From Maritalea mediterranea (lineage in GTDB: Bacteria > Pseudomonadota > Alphaproteobacteria > Rhizobiales > Devosiaceae), in the NCBI RefSeq assembly GCF_021568695.1, contig NZ_JAKGTI010000001.1:372001-436000 (forward strand): a DNA stretch of 64,000 nucleotides, written 5' to 3'. Both the position numbers and the translations under genes were made by a program. The notes under the pieces are model-generated. The model was not told where the DNA came from. It worked only from the letters and a program-made list of their open reading frames with translations, and searched no databases. Positions within the stretch are counted from its first letter, which is position 1. Every line of letters begins with the position of its first letter. Below are positions 32,891 through 40,834 of this stretch, piece by piece.

Positions 32891-34045
32891 CTAGGCCCGC
32901 ATGGAATGGGCCAGCTTGTCCAACATGGTCAAACATTGCTGCATCTGGCCAATGTCCAAAAATTCGTCCGGCTTGTGGGCCTGCTCAATCGAGCCGGGGC
33001 CACACACAATCGTAGCAACACCCAAATCCTGAAACAGCCCGGCCTCAGTGCCAAACGCTACATAATGACGGTCATTTTGCCCCGTCAGCGCCGCGACAAT
33101 CTCTCGCGCCTCATTGGACTGCACTGGGGTGAGCCCGATCACTTCGCCAATGGTGCGGGTGGTGATATTGGAGTCGGGCCAGACCTTGCGCATATCGGGC
33201 AGCAATTCATCGCTACAAAATGTGTGCAAAATATCCTTCACCCAATCCGCGTCTGCGGGGTCGATCGGGCGCATTTCCCAATCCACCTCCGTGTGATTGC
33301 AAATCACATTGTGCGCAGAGCCCCCTTCAATGCGGCCCACATTGATGGTGGTCCAGGGTGGATCGAACGGGCTGTTTTTCGGGGCCCGCTGCTTCAGCGC
33401 TTCGCGCAGCTCGAGTAATTTGCTCACATAGCGTGTGGCATATTCCGCTGCGTTCACGCCTGCTTCTGGGCGAGAGCCATGCCCAGCGCGGCCAGTGAAA
33501 AAAACACTATATTCGCAGCAGCCCTTATGGCCCTCGACAATTTTCATCATGGTGGGTTCCCCCACAATTGCGGCAGCCGGCAGATGGGGGCGATGTCTTA
33601 AAATCTCCACCAGATCGCGTGCCCCCAAACAGCCCACTTCCTCATCATAGGTGAAGATAAAATGAACCGGGCGCTTCAACTCGTGGGCGGCAAATTTGGG
33701 CGCCAGCGCAAGGGCTGCAGCGATAAAGCCCTTCATGTCACAGGTGCCCCGCCCAAAATAGCGTCCATCTTTTTCAACCAATTCAAATGGATCTGTCTGC
33801 CAGGTCTGGTCCGCCACTGGCACCACATCGCTATGGCCGGACAAAACAATGCCGCCACCAATATCCGGGCCAATGGTGGCCACCAGATTGGCCTTTTTGT
33901 GCGTGGCGTCATGGTGCAGCTCAATTTTTGCGCCCACATCTTCAAGCAAATTGGCCACATAATGGATCATGTCCAAATTACTGTCCGCCGACACGGTGGG
34001 AAAGGCGATCAGTTGGCGTAAAATTTCTTCGGTACGATCCAGCAT
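32891..34045 (-). CDS. doeB: N-acetyl-diaminobutyrate deacetylase DoeB (EutE), M20/ArgE family
   Basis: About 384 residues of the ArgE/M20 metallopeptidase family. Metal-binding stretches are LSGHSDVVPV (near 75-85), RGTCDMKGFIA, FTYDEEVGCLGA (catalytic Glu and metal Glu), and HGSRPEAGVNA in the dimerisation domain. Next to an ectoine hydrolase this should remove the acetyl group from N2-acetyl-L-2,4-diaminobutyrate. On sequence alone acetylornithine deacetylase is equally possible; the context decides. The start TAATG overlaps the doeA stop, with AAGGA upstream. Confidence 0.85.
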   Translation of the reverse strand: MLDRTEEILRQLIAFPTVSADSNLDMIHYVANLLEDVGAKIELHHDATHKKANLVATIGPDIGGGIVLSGHSDVVPVADQTWQTDPFELVEKDGRYFGRGTCDMKGFIAAALALAPKFAAHELKRPVHFIFTYDEEVGCLGARDLVEILRHRPHLPAAAIVGEPTMMKIVEGHKGCCEYSVFFTGRAGHGSRPEAGVNAAEYATRYVSKLLELREALKQRAPKNSPFDPPWTTINVGRIEGGSAHNVICNHTEVDWEMRPIDPADADWVKDILHTFCSDELLPDMRKVWPDSNITTRTIGEVIGLTPVQSNEAREIVAALTGQNDRHYVAFGTEAGLFQDLGVATIVCGPGSIEQAHKPDEFLDIGQMQQCLTMLDKLAHSMRA

Positions 34046-35229
34046 TAGTCCTTCACATAGAGTTTGCGGGGCCGGTTGCACAATGTTTCGGCCGGTCCCT
34101 TGTCTTTAATCAGAATACTTTCGGTGATCTCGAGGCCCCAATCGTCCTCCCAGATGCCGGGCATAAAGTGGAACGTCATACCTGGTTGCAAAATGGTGCG
34201 GTCTTCCAGTCGAATAGACACAGTGCGCTCGCCCCAGTCTGGCGGATAGGAAATACCGATCGGATAACCCGCGCGGGAGGCCCGGTAAATCCCAGCCCGC
34301 TCCAGCGGAATCGCCAAAGCCCGAGCGATGTCCTTGGCGCGGGCACCCGGCACCGCCGCTTCAAGGCCCGCTTCCAAGCCTTCCACCAGCGCCTTTTCCG
34401 CATCCAGCAGATATTGTGGCGGTTTGCCCAAATGTACCGTGCGGCACAAAGGCGCGTGGTAACGGCGAAAACAGCCGGAAATTTCAAAGAATGTGGGGGT
34501 GTCCGCATCGAAAATGCGTCCATCCCACGTTAGGTGCGGGGCCGCCGCATCAGACCCGCTGGGCAACATTGGCACAATCGCAGGGTAATCGCCCCAATCA
34601 TCATCAATGCCGGAAATGGCATCAGCATAAATCTGGCCAACAATATCACTTTTGCGCACTCCGGGTTCAACTCGCTCAACAATACCGTCGATTATCTTTT
34701 CCGAAATCCGTGCCGCCTTGCGCATGTAAGCGATCTCGTCCTCGCTCTTCACCAGGCGCTGCCAGTTCACCAAGCCAGTGGCATCTACAAAAACGGCGTC
34801 GGGTAACTCGTGGGTCATGGTCAAATAGGCTTTGGCCGAGAAATAATAGTTCTCCAACTCAACCCCGATGCGCTTGTTGCCCAAACCGCGATCACGGATC
34901 ATCGCCGAAAGCATTTCCATCGGGTGACAAAGGGTGGATTGCACATAATGGTCCGGATAATAGGTAATTCGACTTTCATCCATCCAAACGGTGCGCAGCG
35001 CACCATTTGTATCCTGATAACGCCCCCACCAAATTGGATCTTCGTCCATAAACACCAGAACCCCCTGATGCACGTAGAAGGACCAGCCGTCATAGCCGGT
35101 CAGCCAGCCCATATTGGACGGGTCTTCAATAAACAGCACATCAATCTCAAAGTTTTCCATAGACCGACGGACTTTTTCCAAGCGACGGTCATATTCCTGC
35201 TGAGAAAAGGGTAGATTATTGTTCGTCAT
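34045..35229 (-). CDS. doeA: Ectoine hydrolase DoeA (EutD), M24 family
   Basis: 394 residues. The N-terminal creatinase-like domain (about 1-160) includes IDVLFIEDPSNMGWLTGYDGWSFYVHQGVLV. The C-terminal pita-bread domain (about 165-390) includes SEKIIDGIVERVEPGVRKSDIVGQIYADAI and HFMPGIWEDDWGLEITESILI. Like creatinase and DoeA, it lacks the full metal ligand set of true M24 peptidases. It opens the ectoine ring to N-acetyl-diaminobutyrate. It is the first gene of the minus-strand unit, divergent from eutB. Confidence 0.88.
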   Translation of the reverse strand: MTNNNLPFSQQEYDRRLEKVRRSMENFEIDVLFIEDPSNMGWLTGYDGWSFYVHQGVLVFMDEDPIWWGRYQDTNGALRTVWMDESRITYYPDHYVQSTLCHPMEMLSAMIRDRGLGNKRIGVELENYYFSAKAYLTMTHELPDAVFVDATGLVNWQRLVKSEDEIAYMRKAARISEKIIDGIVERVEPGVRKSDIVGQIYADAISGIDDDWGDYPAIVPMLPSGSDAAAPHLTWDGRIFDADTPTFFEISGCFRRYHAPLCRTVHLGKPPQYLLDAEKALVEGLEAGLEAAVPGARAKDIARALAIPLERAGIYRASRAGYPIGISYPPDWGERTVSIRLEDRTILQPGMTFHFMPGIWEDDWGLEITESILIKDKGPAETLCNRPRKLYVKD

Positions 35230-35253
35230 GCACAGTGCCCCTCAAATCACGAA

Positions 35254-35265
35254 GATGTATACATC
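35254..35265. promoter_or_regulatory. Palindromic operator upstream of doeA
   Basis: GATGTATACATC, a perfect 12-bp palindrome 25 bp upstream of the doeA start. Sites with a central GTATAC core are common for FCD-type GntR regulators, and such a regulator is encoded at the end of the doeA unit. A related copy lies 94 bp away near eutB. Confidence 0.6.
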
Positions 35266-35322
35266 AAGCTAATTTGAGCTTTTCGTCAATGAAAAATTGT
35301 AAGATTTATCAAGCTGGTTGCG

Positions 35323-35359
35323 TTGACAAGCCTCAAATGTTTCGCATGATGTACACAAC
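35323..35359 (+). promoter_or_regulatory. eutB promoter with overlapping second operator
   Basis: TTGACA (35323-35328), 16-bp spacer, CATGAT (35345-35350). The sequence GATGTACACAAC (35348-35359) matches the perfect palindrome at 35254 in 10 of 12 positions and overlaps the -10 element, so binding there would block transcription. Confidence 0.55.
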
Positions 35360-35389
35360 AATCTACTCTAGCGGTGAATGGGGCCGAGC

Positions 35390-36394
35390 ATGCTCAACTT
35401 GTCGGATATCTTTGCAGCGCAAAAAATCATTAAGGGGCAGGCAGACCAAACACCGTTGGTGCCGTCACCCTTTCTCAGTGATAAGTTTGGCACCGATATA
35501 TGGCTTAAACTGGAAAATATGCAGCCCGTAGGCGCCTTTAAGTTGCGCGGCGCCATTAATGCTGTGATGAATTTGCCCGAAGGCATCCAGGGCGTCACCT
35601 GTTGTTCCACCGGCAATCATGGGCGCGGTGTGGCCTATGCCGCCCGATTGCGTGGTTTGCGTGCGGTGATCTGCATGTCCGAACTGGTGCCCAAAGCCAA
35701 AGTGGAGGGCATTCAGCAAGTGGGTGGCGAAGTTTGGGTCAAAGGCCGCAGTCAGGATGACGCCATGGCGGAAAGTCAGCGGCTTTGTCAGGACGAAGGG
35801 TTGGTCGAAATCTCACCCTTTGATGATCCAAATGTGATTGCCGGGCAGGGCACAATCGGGCTGGAAATATTGGCCGCGCGACCCGACATTGAAACCTTGC
35901 TTGTGCCGCTTTCCGGCGGCGGCTTGGCCGCAGGCATTGCCGTGGCCGCAAAAGCGATTAAACCGAACATCAAATTGGTGGGCATCTCCATGGACAGGGG
36001 TGCCGCCATGGCCGAATCCATCAAGGCGGGGAAACCAATGGATGTGGTGGAAGTGCCCAGCTTGGCCGACAGTCTGGGCGGTGGCATTGGCATGGCCAAT
36101 AAATATTCATTCCCCATCTGCCGCGATTTGCTGGATGAAGTCCTGTTGGTCAGTGAAGAGGAAATTTATCGCGCCATGCAATGTCTTTATTATGAAGACC
36201 GCATCGTGGCCGAAGGCGCCTGCGTGGTGGGCATTGCCGCCATGTTGGCCGGCAAATTTGTGCCCAAGGGTTCCGTGGCCACCGTGATCACCGGCCGCAA
36301 TCTCGACATGGAAATGTTCACCCAAATCATCAGTGGCCATGATGTGCAATTGGGCGATTATCGTATTCAGGGAGAGCCCTATGTCAGACCATAA
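35390..36394 (+). CDS. eutB: Threonine dehydratase-like protein EutB
   Basis: About 334 residues, PLP fold type II. The PLP Lys is in GAFKLRGA (about residue 51), the phosphate/substrate loop is CSTGNHGRG (73-80), and the glycine-rich phosphate loop is PLSGGGLAAG. It lacks the ACT regulatory domain of biosynthetic threonine dehydratases. EutB is proposed to act with EutA and EutC in converting hydroxyectoine to ectoine. An ATG at 35378 is in frame but less like family starts. It is the first gene of the plus-strand ectoine unit. Confidence 0.82.
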   Translation: MLNLSDIFAAQKIIKGQADQTPLVPSPFLSDKFGTDIWLKLENMQPVGAFKLRGAINAVMNLPEGIQGVTCCSTGNHGRGVAYAARLRGLRAVICMSELVPKAKVEGIQQVGGEVWVKGRSQDDAMAESQRLCQDEGLVEISPFDDPNVIAGQGTIGLEILAARPDIETLLVPLSGGGLAAGIAVAAKAIKPNIKLVGISMDRGAAMAESIKAGKPMDVVEVPSLADSLGGGIGMANKYSFPICRDLLDEVLLVSEEEIYRAMQCLYYEDRIVAEGACVVGIAAMLAGKFVPKGSVATVITGRNLDMEMFTQIISGHDVQLGDYRIQGEPYVRP

Positions 36395-36941
36395 GGGCGT
36401 TGTGATCCTGCGCGGCAGCCCGCGCGCCGGCGGCAATAGCGATCAAATGGCCGACCGGTTTGCCAATATCGTCAAGGGCGCAGGACGCCCTTTGCATGAC
36501 GATGCGCTGCGGGATTTGAATTTTGTGCCCTTCGGCGAGTTGCCGACCGATCATCGGGACGACTTGAGTTCTGCGTTGGCGGCGATCTATGATGCCAATG
36601 TCGTGGTGCTGAGCACCCCGATTTACTTTTGCAATATTTCCGGGCTGCTCAAGGGGGCCTTTGATCGTTTTTTTGGCTATTTGAAAAGTGATTATCTGAC
36701 CAACCCGCAGCCCACAAAACTACCTGCTGGCAAGCACTTGGTGCTGTTGCAAGTTCAAGGCGAACCGGCCGAACGCTATGGTGACCTGCTGGCTCAATAT
36801 GGTCCGGCGCTGGATAAATTGGGCTTTAAGGGCCGCCATCTCGTGCGTGCCTGCGGGGTGCGTGACAGTGAAGATATTCAATCCCACCCCGACGTCTTGC
36901 AGGCGGTGGAGAAATTGGCCACGCGGCTGATCACATCATAA
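36381..36941 (+). CDS. NADPH-dependent FMN reductase/flavodoxin-like protein
   Basis: About 186 residues. A flavodoxin fold begins GVVILRGSPRAGGNSDQMADRF (phosphate-binding loop for FMN), with VVVLSTPIYFCNISGLLKGAFDRFFGYL, the family-wide P-x-Y/F-x-x-x-x-S-x-x-K-x-x-x-D-R stretch. No membrane segment or signal. It overlaps the end of eutB by 14 bp, and eutC starts 10 bp later, so it is certainly part of the operon. Known eut clusters have eutA in this neighbourhood; this protein is not an EutA (arylmalonate decarboxylase-like). It is likely a redox partner or quinone/FMN reductase of unknown substrate. Confidence 0.78.
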   Translation: MSDHKGVVILRGSPRAGGNSDQMADRFANIVKGAGRPLHDDALRDLNFVPFGELPTDHRDDLSSALAAIYDANVVVLSTPIYFCNISGLLKGAFDRFFGYLKSDYLTNPQPTKLPAGKHLVLLQVQGEPAERYGDLLAQYGPALDKLGFKGRHLVRACGVRDSEDIQSHPDVLQAVEKLATRLITS

Positions 36942-36951
36942 GGAGGCTTTT

Positions 36952-37950
36952 ATGTCCCATGAGATTTTGATCGTTACAGAAAGTGAACTCAAACGTGTGT
37001 TGAATCTGGGGCGATCCATGAACGATTTGATGGAGAAAGCCTTCGCTTCTTTGGCCGCGGGCGAGGTGATCATGCCGCCGATCCTTTCCATGGATTTACC
37101 AAAAGTGAATGCGGAGGTGGACGTTAAAACCGCCTATATCCCGGGCTTCGACCATTTTGCCATCAAGGTTTCGCCCGGCTTTTTCGACAATCCAAAGTTG
37201 GGCCTGCCCAGCCTCAATGGCCTGATGATGCTGCTCAGCGCCAAAACCGGGTTGGCCAGCGCGGTCTTTTTGGACAATGGCTATCTCACCGACCTGCGCA
37301 CCGCCGCCGCGGGCGGTGTGGTTGCCCGCCACATGGCTCCAAAAAAGGTGGGCACTGCCGGCGTGATCGGCACCGGGGTGCAGGCGCGTTTGCAAATCAT
37401 CGCTGCCCATATTGAGCGCCCGTTTAAAAAGGTTTTGGTCTGGGGACGTAATCGCGACCATGCTGAAGCTTGCGCCCGCGATATTGCCTACGAAATTGGC
37501 GTGGAGGCCAAAGTGGCCGATAGCGCCGAACAGTTGGTAAAGGAAAGCCAATTGGTGGTGACCACCACCCCATCGCGCGAGCCCTTGATCGATGCAGACT
37601 GGATGCATCCGGACCTGCACATCACCGCCATGGGGGCGGACCAGGAAGGCAAGAATGAGCTTGACCCGGAAATGGTAGCGCAGGCCGATATTTTCGTCTG
37701 TGACCGGGTCAGCCAGTGCGAGAAATTGGGCGAATTGCGGGCGGCAATGGAAAGTGGCAATTGGCCATCAGACCAAACCCCGGCCGAGTTGGGCGAGATC
37801 ATTGCCGGCACAAAACCAAATCGCACCCATGATGCCTCCATCACAATTTGCGATTTGACCGGCACTGGGGCGCAGGATACGGCTATTGCCAATCATGCAT
37901 TTGAGCTGGCGCACAGCCTTGACTTTGGCACGATAATAAAAACAGATTAA
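36952..37950 (+). CDS. eutC: Ornithine cyclodeaminase-like protein EutC
   Basis: 332 residues of the ornithine cyclodeaminase/mu-crystallin family. The NAD-binding motif is VGTAGVIGTGVQARLQI (G-x-G-x-x-x, near 140-152), with LTDLRTAAAGGVVARHM just before and VVTTTPSREPLIDADWMHPDLHITAMGAD after. EutC acts with EutB in the hydroxyectoine branch. It has a good ribosome site (AAGGAGG) and is followed 22 bp later by the asnC-type regulator. Confidence 0.85.
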   Translation: MSHEILIVTESELKRVLNLGRSMNDLMEKAFASLAAGEVIMPPILSMDLPKVNAEVDVKTAYIPGFDHFAIKVSPGFFDNPKLGLPSLNGLMMLLSAKTGLASAVFLDNGYLTDLRTAAAGGVVARHMAPKKVGTAGVIGTGVQARLQIIAAHIERPFKKVLVWGRNRDHAEACARDIAYEIGVEAKVADSAEQLVKESQLVVTTTPSREPLIDADWMHPDLHITAMGADQEGKNELDPEMVAQADIFVCDRVSQCEKLGELRAAMESGNWPSDQTPAELGEIIAGTKPNRTHDASITICDLTGTGAQDTAIANHAFELAHSLDFGTIIKTD

Positions 37951-37972
37951 CCGCTGATCTATAGGACATATT

Positions 37973-38449
37973 ATGATCAAACTTGACGCGCGCGATATTG
38001 AGATTTTGCGATTATTGTCGCAAGAGGGGCGCATCTCCAAATCCGACCTGGCCGCGCGCATCAATTTGTCGCCGACACCTTGTTGGGAACGGCTCAAACG
38101 GTTGGAAAAGTCAGGCGTGATCGAGTCCTATCGGGCTGAGATTGCGCTGCACAAGATCGCTCCCTGCGTCACCATTTTTGTGGCCGTCGAGCTGGAAAAC
38201 CACCGGGCCTCAAGCTTTCAGCTGTTTGAGCAATCCATGAAAAATTATGACGAGGTCATCGCCTGCTGGGCCATCGGTGGCGGGCTGGATTATTTTATGC
38301 AGGTGGTCACCAAGGATATTGACGCCTATCAGCGCCTGATCGATGAGATGCTGGAAGCCAAAATCGGGCTGGCGCGCTATTTCACCTATTTTGTCACCAA
38401 ACCGGTGAAACAGGGTGGCGTGCCCCCAATCGCGGAGCTGTTGGACTAG
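37973..38449 (+). CDS. doeX: Lrp/AsnC family regulator (DoeX/AsnC of ectoine cluster)
   Basis: 158 residues. The N-terminal helix-turn-helix is LDARDIEILRLLSQEGRISKSDLAARINLSPTPCWERLKRLEKSGVI (about 4-50). The C-terminal RAM ligand domain follows (about 65-145). An AsnC-type gene is a constant member of ectoine-degradation clusters, where the regulator responds to pathway intermediates such as diaminobutyrate derivatives. It follows eutC closely; the next gene is 126 bp away, so a further promoter may lie there. Confidence 0.85.
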   Translation: MIKLDARDIEILRLLSQEGRISKSDLAARINLSPTPCWERLKRLEKSGVIESYRAEIALHKIAPCVTIFVAVELENHRASSFQLFEQSMKNYDEVIACWAIGGGLDYFMQVVTKDIDAYQRLIDEMLEAKIGLARYFTYFVTKPVKQGGVPPIAELLD

Positions 38450-38575
38450 CGCAGAAAATTTCACTTCTATCAGCTATAATTTCAACAAACTTCTCTTTCA
38501 ATTTCGCTTTTTTCAGTCACAAATTCTGGTCGATTGCCCCCATTCTGTTAGCCAACGGAAAAGGAGGGTTGATCC

Positions 38576-40072
38576 ATGCCGACAAATCTTTTGAAAACAC
38601 ACGACGATCTTAAGGGCATCACGCCCCATCTGAAAGATAGCCGTCTGCTGCGCCAATTTTCCTATATTGGTGGCAAATGGGTCGGTGCCGAAAATGGCGA
38701 CACCATTGCCGTGACCAACCCGGCCAATGGCGAATGGCTGGGCGAAGTGGCTGCGCTGACCGCCTCGCAAAGCGCAGAGGCTGTGAATGTGGCGCAGACC
38801 GCGTTTGAAAGTTGGTCCATGAGTCTGCCCCAACACCGCGCCGCTTGCCTGCGCCGCTGGTTCGATCTGATTATTGAACATAAAGAAGACCTGGCCCGCA
38901 TCATGGTGCTGGAGCAGGGCAAGCCCCTGTCCGAAGCCATGGGCGAAATCGATTATGCCGCGTCATTCGTGGAATTCTATGCTGAAGAAACCAAGCGTCC
39001 CAATATTGAAGGCGTGACCTCGCACCTGCACGATGCGGAAGTGGAATTGTGGCGCGAGCCGATTGGCGTTGCCGCCATGATCACCCCGTGGAACTTCCCC
39101 GCCGCCATGTTGACCCGCAAGGCTGCTGCGGCGATTGCGGCCGGGTGCACCGTGGTGGCGCACCCGTCCCACGAAACGCCCTATTCCGCTCTGGCATTGG
39201 CCGAACTGGCTGAGCGCGCCGGGCTGGAGCCAGGTGTGTTCAACATCATCACCGGCCGCGCTTCTGTGGTGGTGGAGCCATGGACCAAAGATAGCCGCGT
39301 GCGGGCGCTCTCGTTCACCGGTTCAACTGAAATCGGTCGCTTGCTCTATCGCCAAAGCGCCGACACGGTGAAAAAGCTGGTGCTGGAACTGGGCGGCCAT
39401 GCCCCCTTCATCGCCTTTGACGATTGCGATGTCGACTATGTCGTCGACGAGGCGATTAAGGCAAAATTCGCAACGTCCGGTCAGGATTGTCTGGGCGCTA
39501 ACCGGTTCTATGTGCACGAAAAAATCTACGATGAATTCTGCAAGAAATTTGCCGCCGCCACTGCCAAGTTGAGCGTGGGCCATGGCCTTGATGACCCGAT
39601 GATCGGGCCATTGATGAACCAGAAAGCCATCGACAAGCAGGTCGAACACGTCAGCGACGCCGTGGAAAAAGGCGCGAAGGTGCTGACCGGTGGTGAAGGC
39701 CATGAGATGGGCGAACTGTTCTATCAGCCAACCGTTTTGGCCGACGTGCCGGACAGTGCCAAAATCATGCAGGAAGAGACATTTGGCCCAGTGGCGGCGA
39801 TCCAGAAATTCAGCGATGAAGAGGCGGTCACCCGAAAAGCCAATGACACGGAATATGGTCTGATTGCCTATTTGCATACTGCAGATCCGAAACGCATCTA
39901 CCGTATGAGCCGGGCCTTGCAATTTGGCATGGTGGCGGTCAACCGTACCAAGGTGACCGGCGCGCCGATTCCTTTTGGCGGTTACAAACAGTCAGGTTTG
40001 GCCCGTGAGGGTGCGCGCCAGGGCTTAGAAGCCTTTACGGAAATCAAATATGTATGCCGCGATTGGGCATAA
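38576..40072 (+). CDS. doeC: Aldehyde dehydrogenase (aspartate-semialdehyde dehydrogenase, DoeC/Ssd type)
   Basis: 498 residues of the ALDH superfamily. Catalytic Cys is in GQDCLG (about residue 305) and the general-base Glu in LELGGHAP (about 271); PWNFP (near 165) and the FTGSTEIGRLL cofactor loop are present. In the ectoine pathway it would oxidise L-aspartate semialdehyde to aspartate. The usual Lys of K-P-S/A, which contacts the cofactor ribose, is replaced by His (AHPSHETP, His about 196). A strong ribosome site (AAAAGGAGG) precedes the ATG. Succinate-semialdehyde dehydrogenase is the alternative name for this subgroup. Confidence 0.85.
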   Translation: MPTNLLKTHDDLKGITPHLKDSRLLRQFSYIGGKWVGAENGDTIAVTNPANGEWLGEVAALTASQSAEAVNVAQTAFESWSMSLPQHRAACLRRWFDLIIEHKEDLARIMVLEQGKPLSEAMGEIDYAASFVEFYAEETKRPNIEGVTSHLHDAEVELWREPIGVAAMITPWNFPAAMLTRKAAAAIAAGCTVVAHPSHETPYSALALAELAERAGLEPGVFNIITGRASVVVEPWTKDSRVRALSFTGSTEIGRLLYRQSADTVKKLVLELGGHAPFIAFDDCDVDYVVDEAIKAKFATSGQDCLGANRFYVHEKIYDEFCKKFAAATAKLSVGHGLDDPMIGPLMNQKAIDKQVEHVSDAVEKGAKVLTGGEGHEMGELFYQPTVLADVPDSAKIMQEETFGPVAAIQKFSDEEAVTRKANDTEYGLIAYLHTADPKRIYRMSRALQFGMVAVNRTKVTGAPIPFGGYKQSGLAREGARQGLEAFTEIKYVCRDWA

Positions 40073-40084
40073 ATTGGAGTTTTT

Positions 40085-40819
40085 ATGAATATCCTGTTTG
40101 TTCTGGCGCATCCGGAACCAACATCGTTCAATGGTCAACTGGTCGCCGCAGGCAAAGAATATTTTGAAGCGGCGGGCCACAATGTGGAGGTGAGCGACCT
40201 ATATAGTCTGGGTTTTGACCCGGTGGAAAAGGCAGAAAACTATGCCAACCGGGTCAATGAAAGCGAGTTTGCACCGCTGGCCGAGCAGCGCCATGCCTAT
40301 AAATCAGGACAATTGGCACCGGAGATCAAACAGCAGATCGAGATGCTCGAGCGGGCGGATCTGGTGGTCTTCCAGTTCCCGATCTGGTGGCATTCGGTGC
40401 CAGCGATCCTGAAAGGCTGGTGCGACCGCGTTTTTGTCAGCGGCGGGCTCTATACCAGCAAGATGCGCTATGATGCGGGTTATTTCCGCGGTAAACGCGC
40501 CATCTGCTCGGTGACCTCCGGCGCGCCCGCGGAAGCCTTCGTGGCTGGCGGTCGTGGTGGAGAACTGGATCAGATCCTGTGGTCGATGCAGTTCTCGCTT
40601 TACTATATGGGCTTTGATGTGCTGCCGCCCCACGCCTCCTATGGGGTCTCGGGCCATGGATATTCCTATGTCTCTGACGATGCGTTTGAAAAACAATTCG
40701 CGACACTGAAACAAAACTGGATTGAGCGTTTGAGCACAATCCAATCTGACACGCCGATGGCCTATCCCGGTTGGGACGACTGGGACGACCTCGGACAACC
40801 AAAAACGGCAAAAGCCTAA
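40085..40819 (+). CDS. NAD(P)H:quinone oxidoreductase, flavodoxin-2 fold
   Basis: 244 residues. It starts NILFVLAHPEPTSFNGQLV, the phosphate-binding start of the NQO1/KefF/MdaB family, with VVFQFPIWWHSVPAILKGWCDRVF and the active-site stretch SVTSGAPAEAF. It is a likely cytoplasmic FAD/FMN-dependent reductase of quinones or related compounds. It sits 12 bp after the aldehyde dehydrogenase and 15 bp before the aminotransferase, inside the ectoine unit, where no such gene is part of the described pathway. It is the second flavoprotein of the cluster. Confidence 0.85.
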   Translation: MNILFVLAHPEPTSFNGQLVAAGKEYFEAAGHNVEVSDLYSLGFDPVEKAENYANRVNESEFAPLAEQRHAYKSGQLAPEIKQQIEMLERADLVVFQFPIWWHSVPAILKGWCDRVFVSGGLYTSKMRYDAGYFRGKRAICSVTSGAPAEAFVAGGRGGELDQILWSMQFSLYYMGFDVLPPHASYGVSGHGYSYVSDDAFEKQFATLKQNWIERLSTIQSDTPMAYPGWDDWDDLGQPKTAKA

Positions 40820-40834
40820 AAAGGGAGCTATAAA

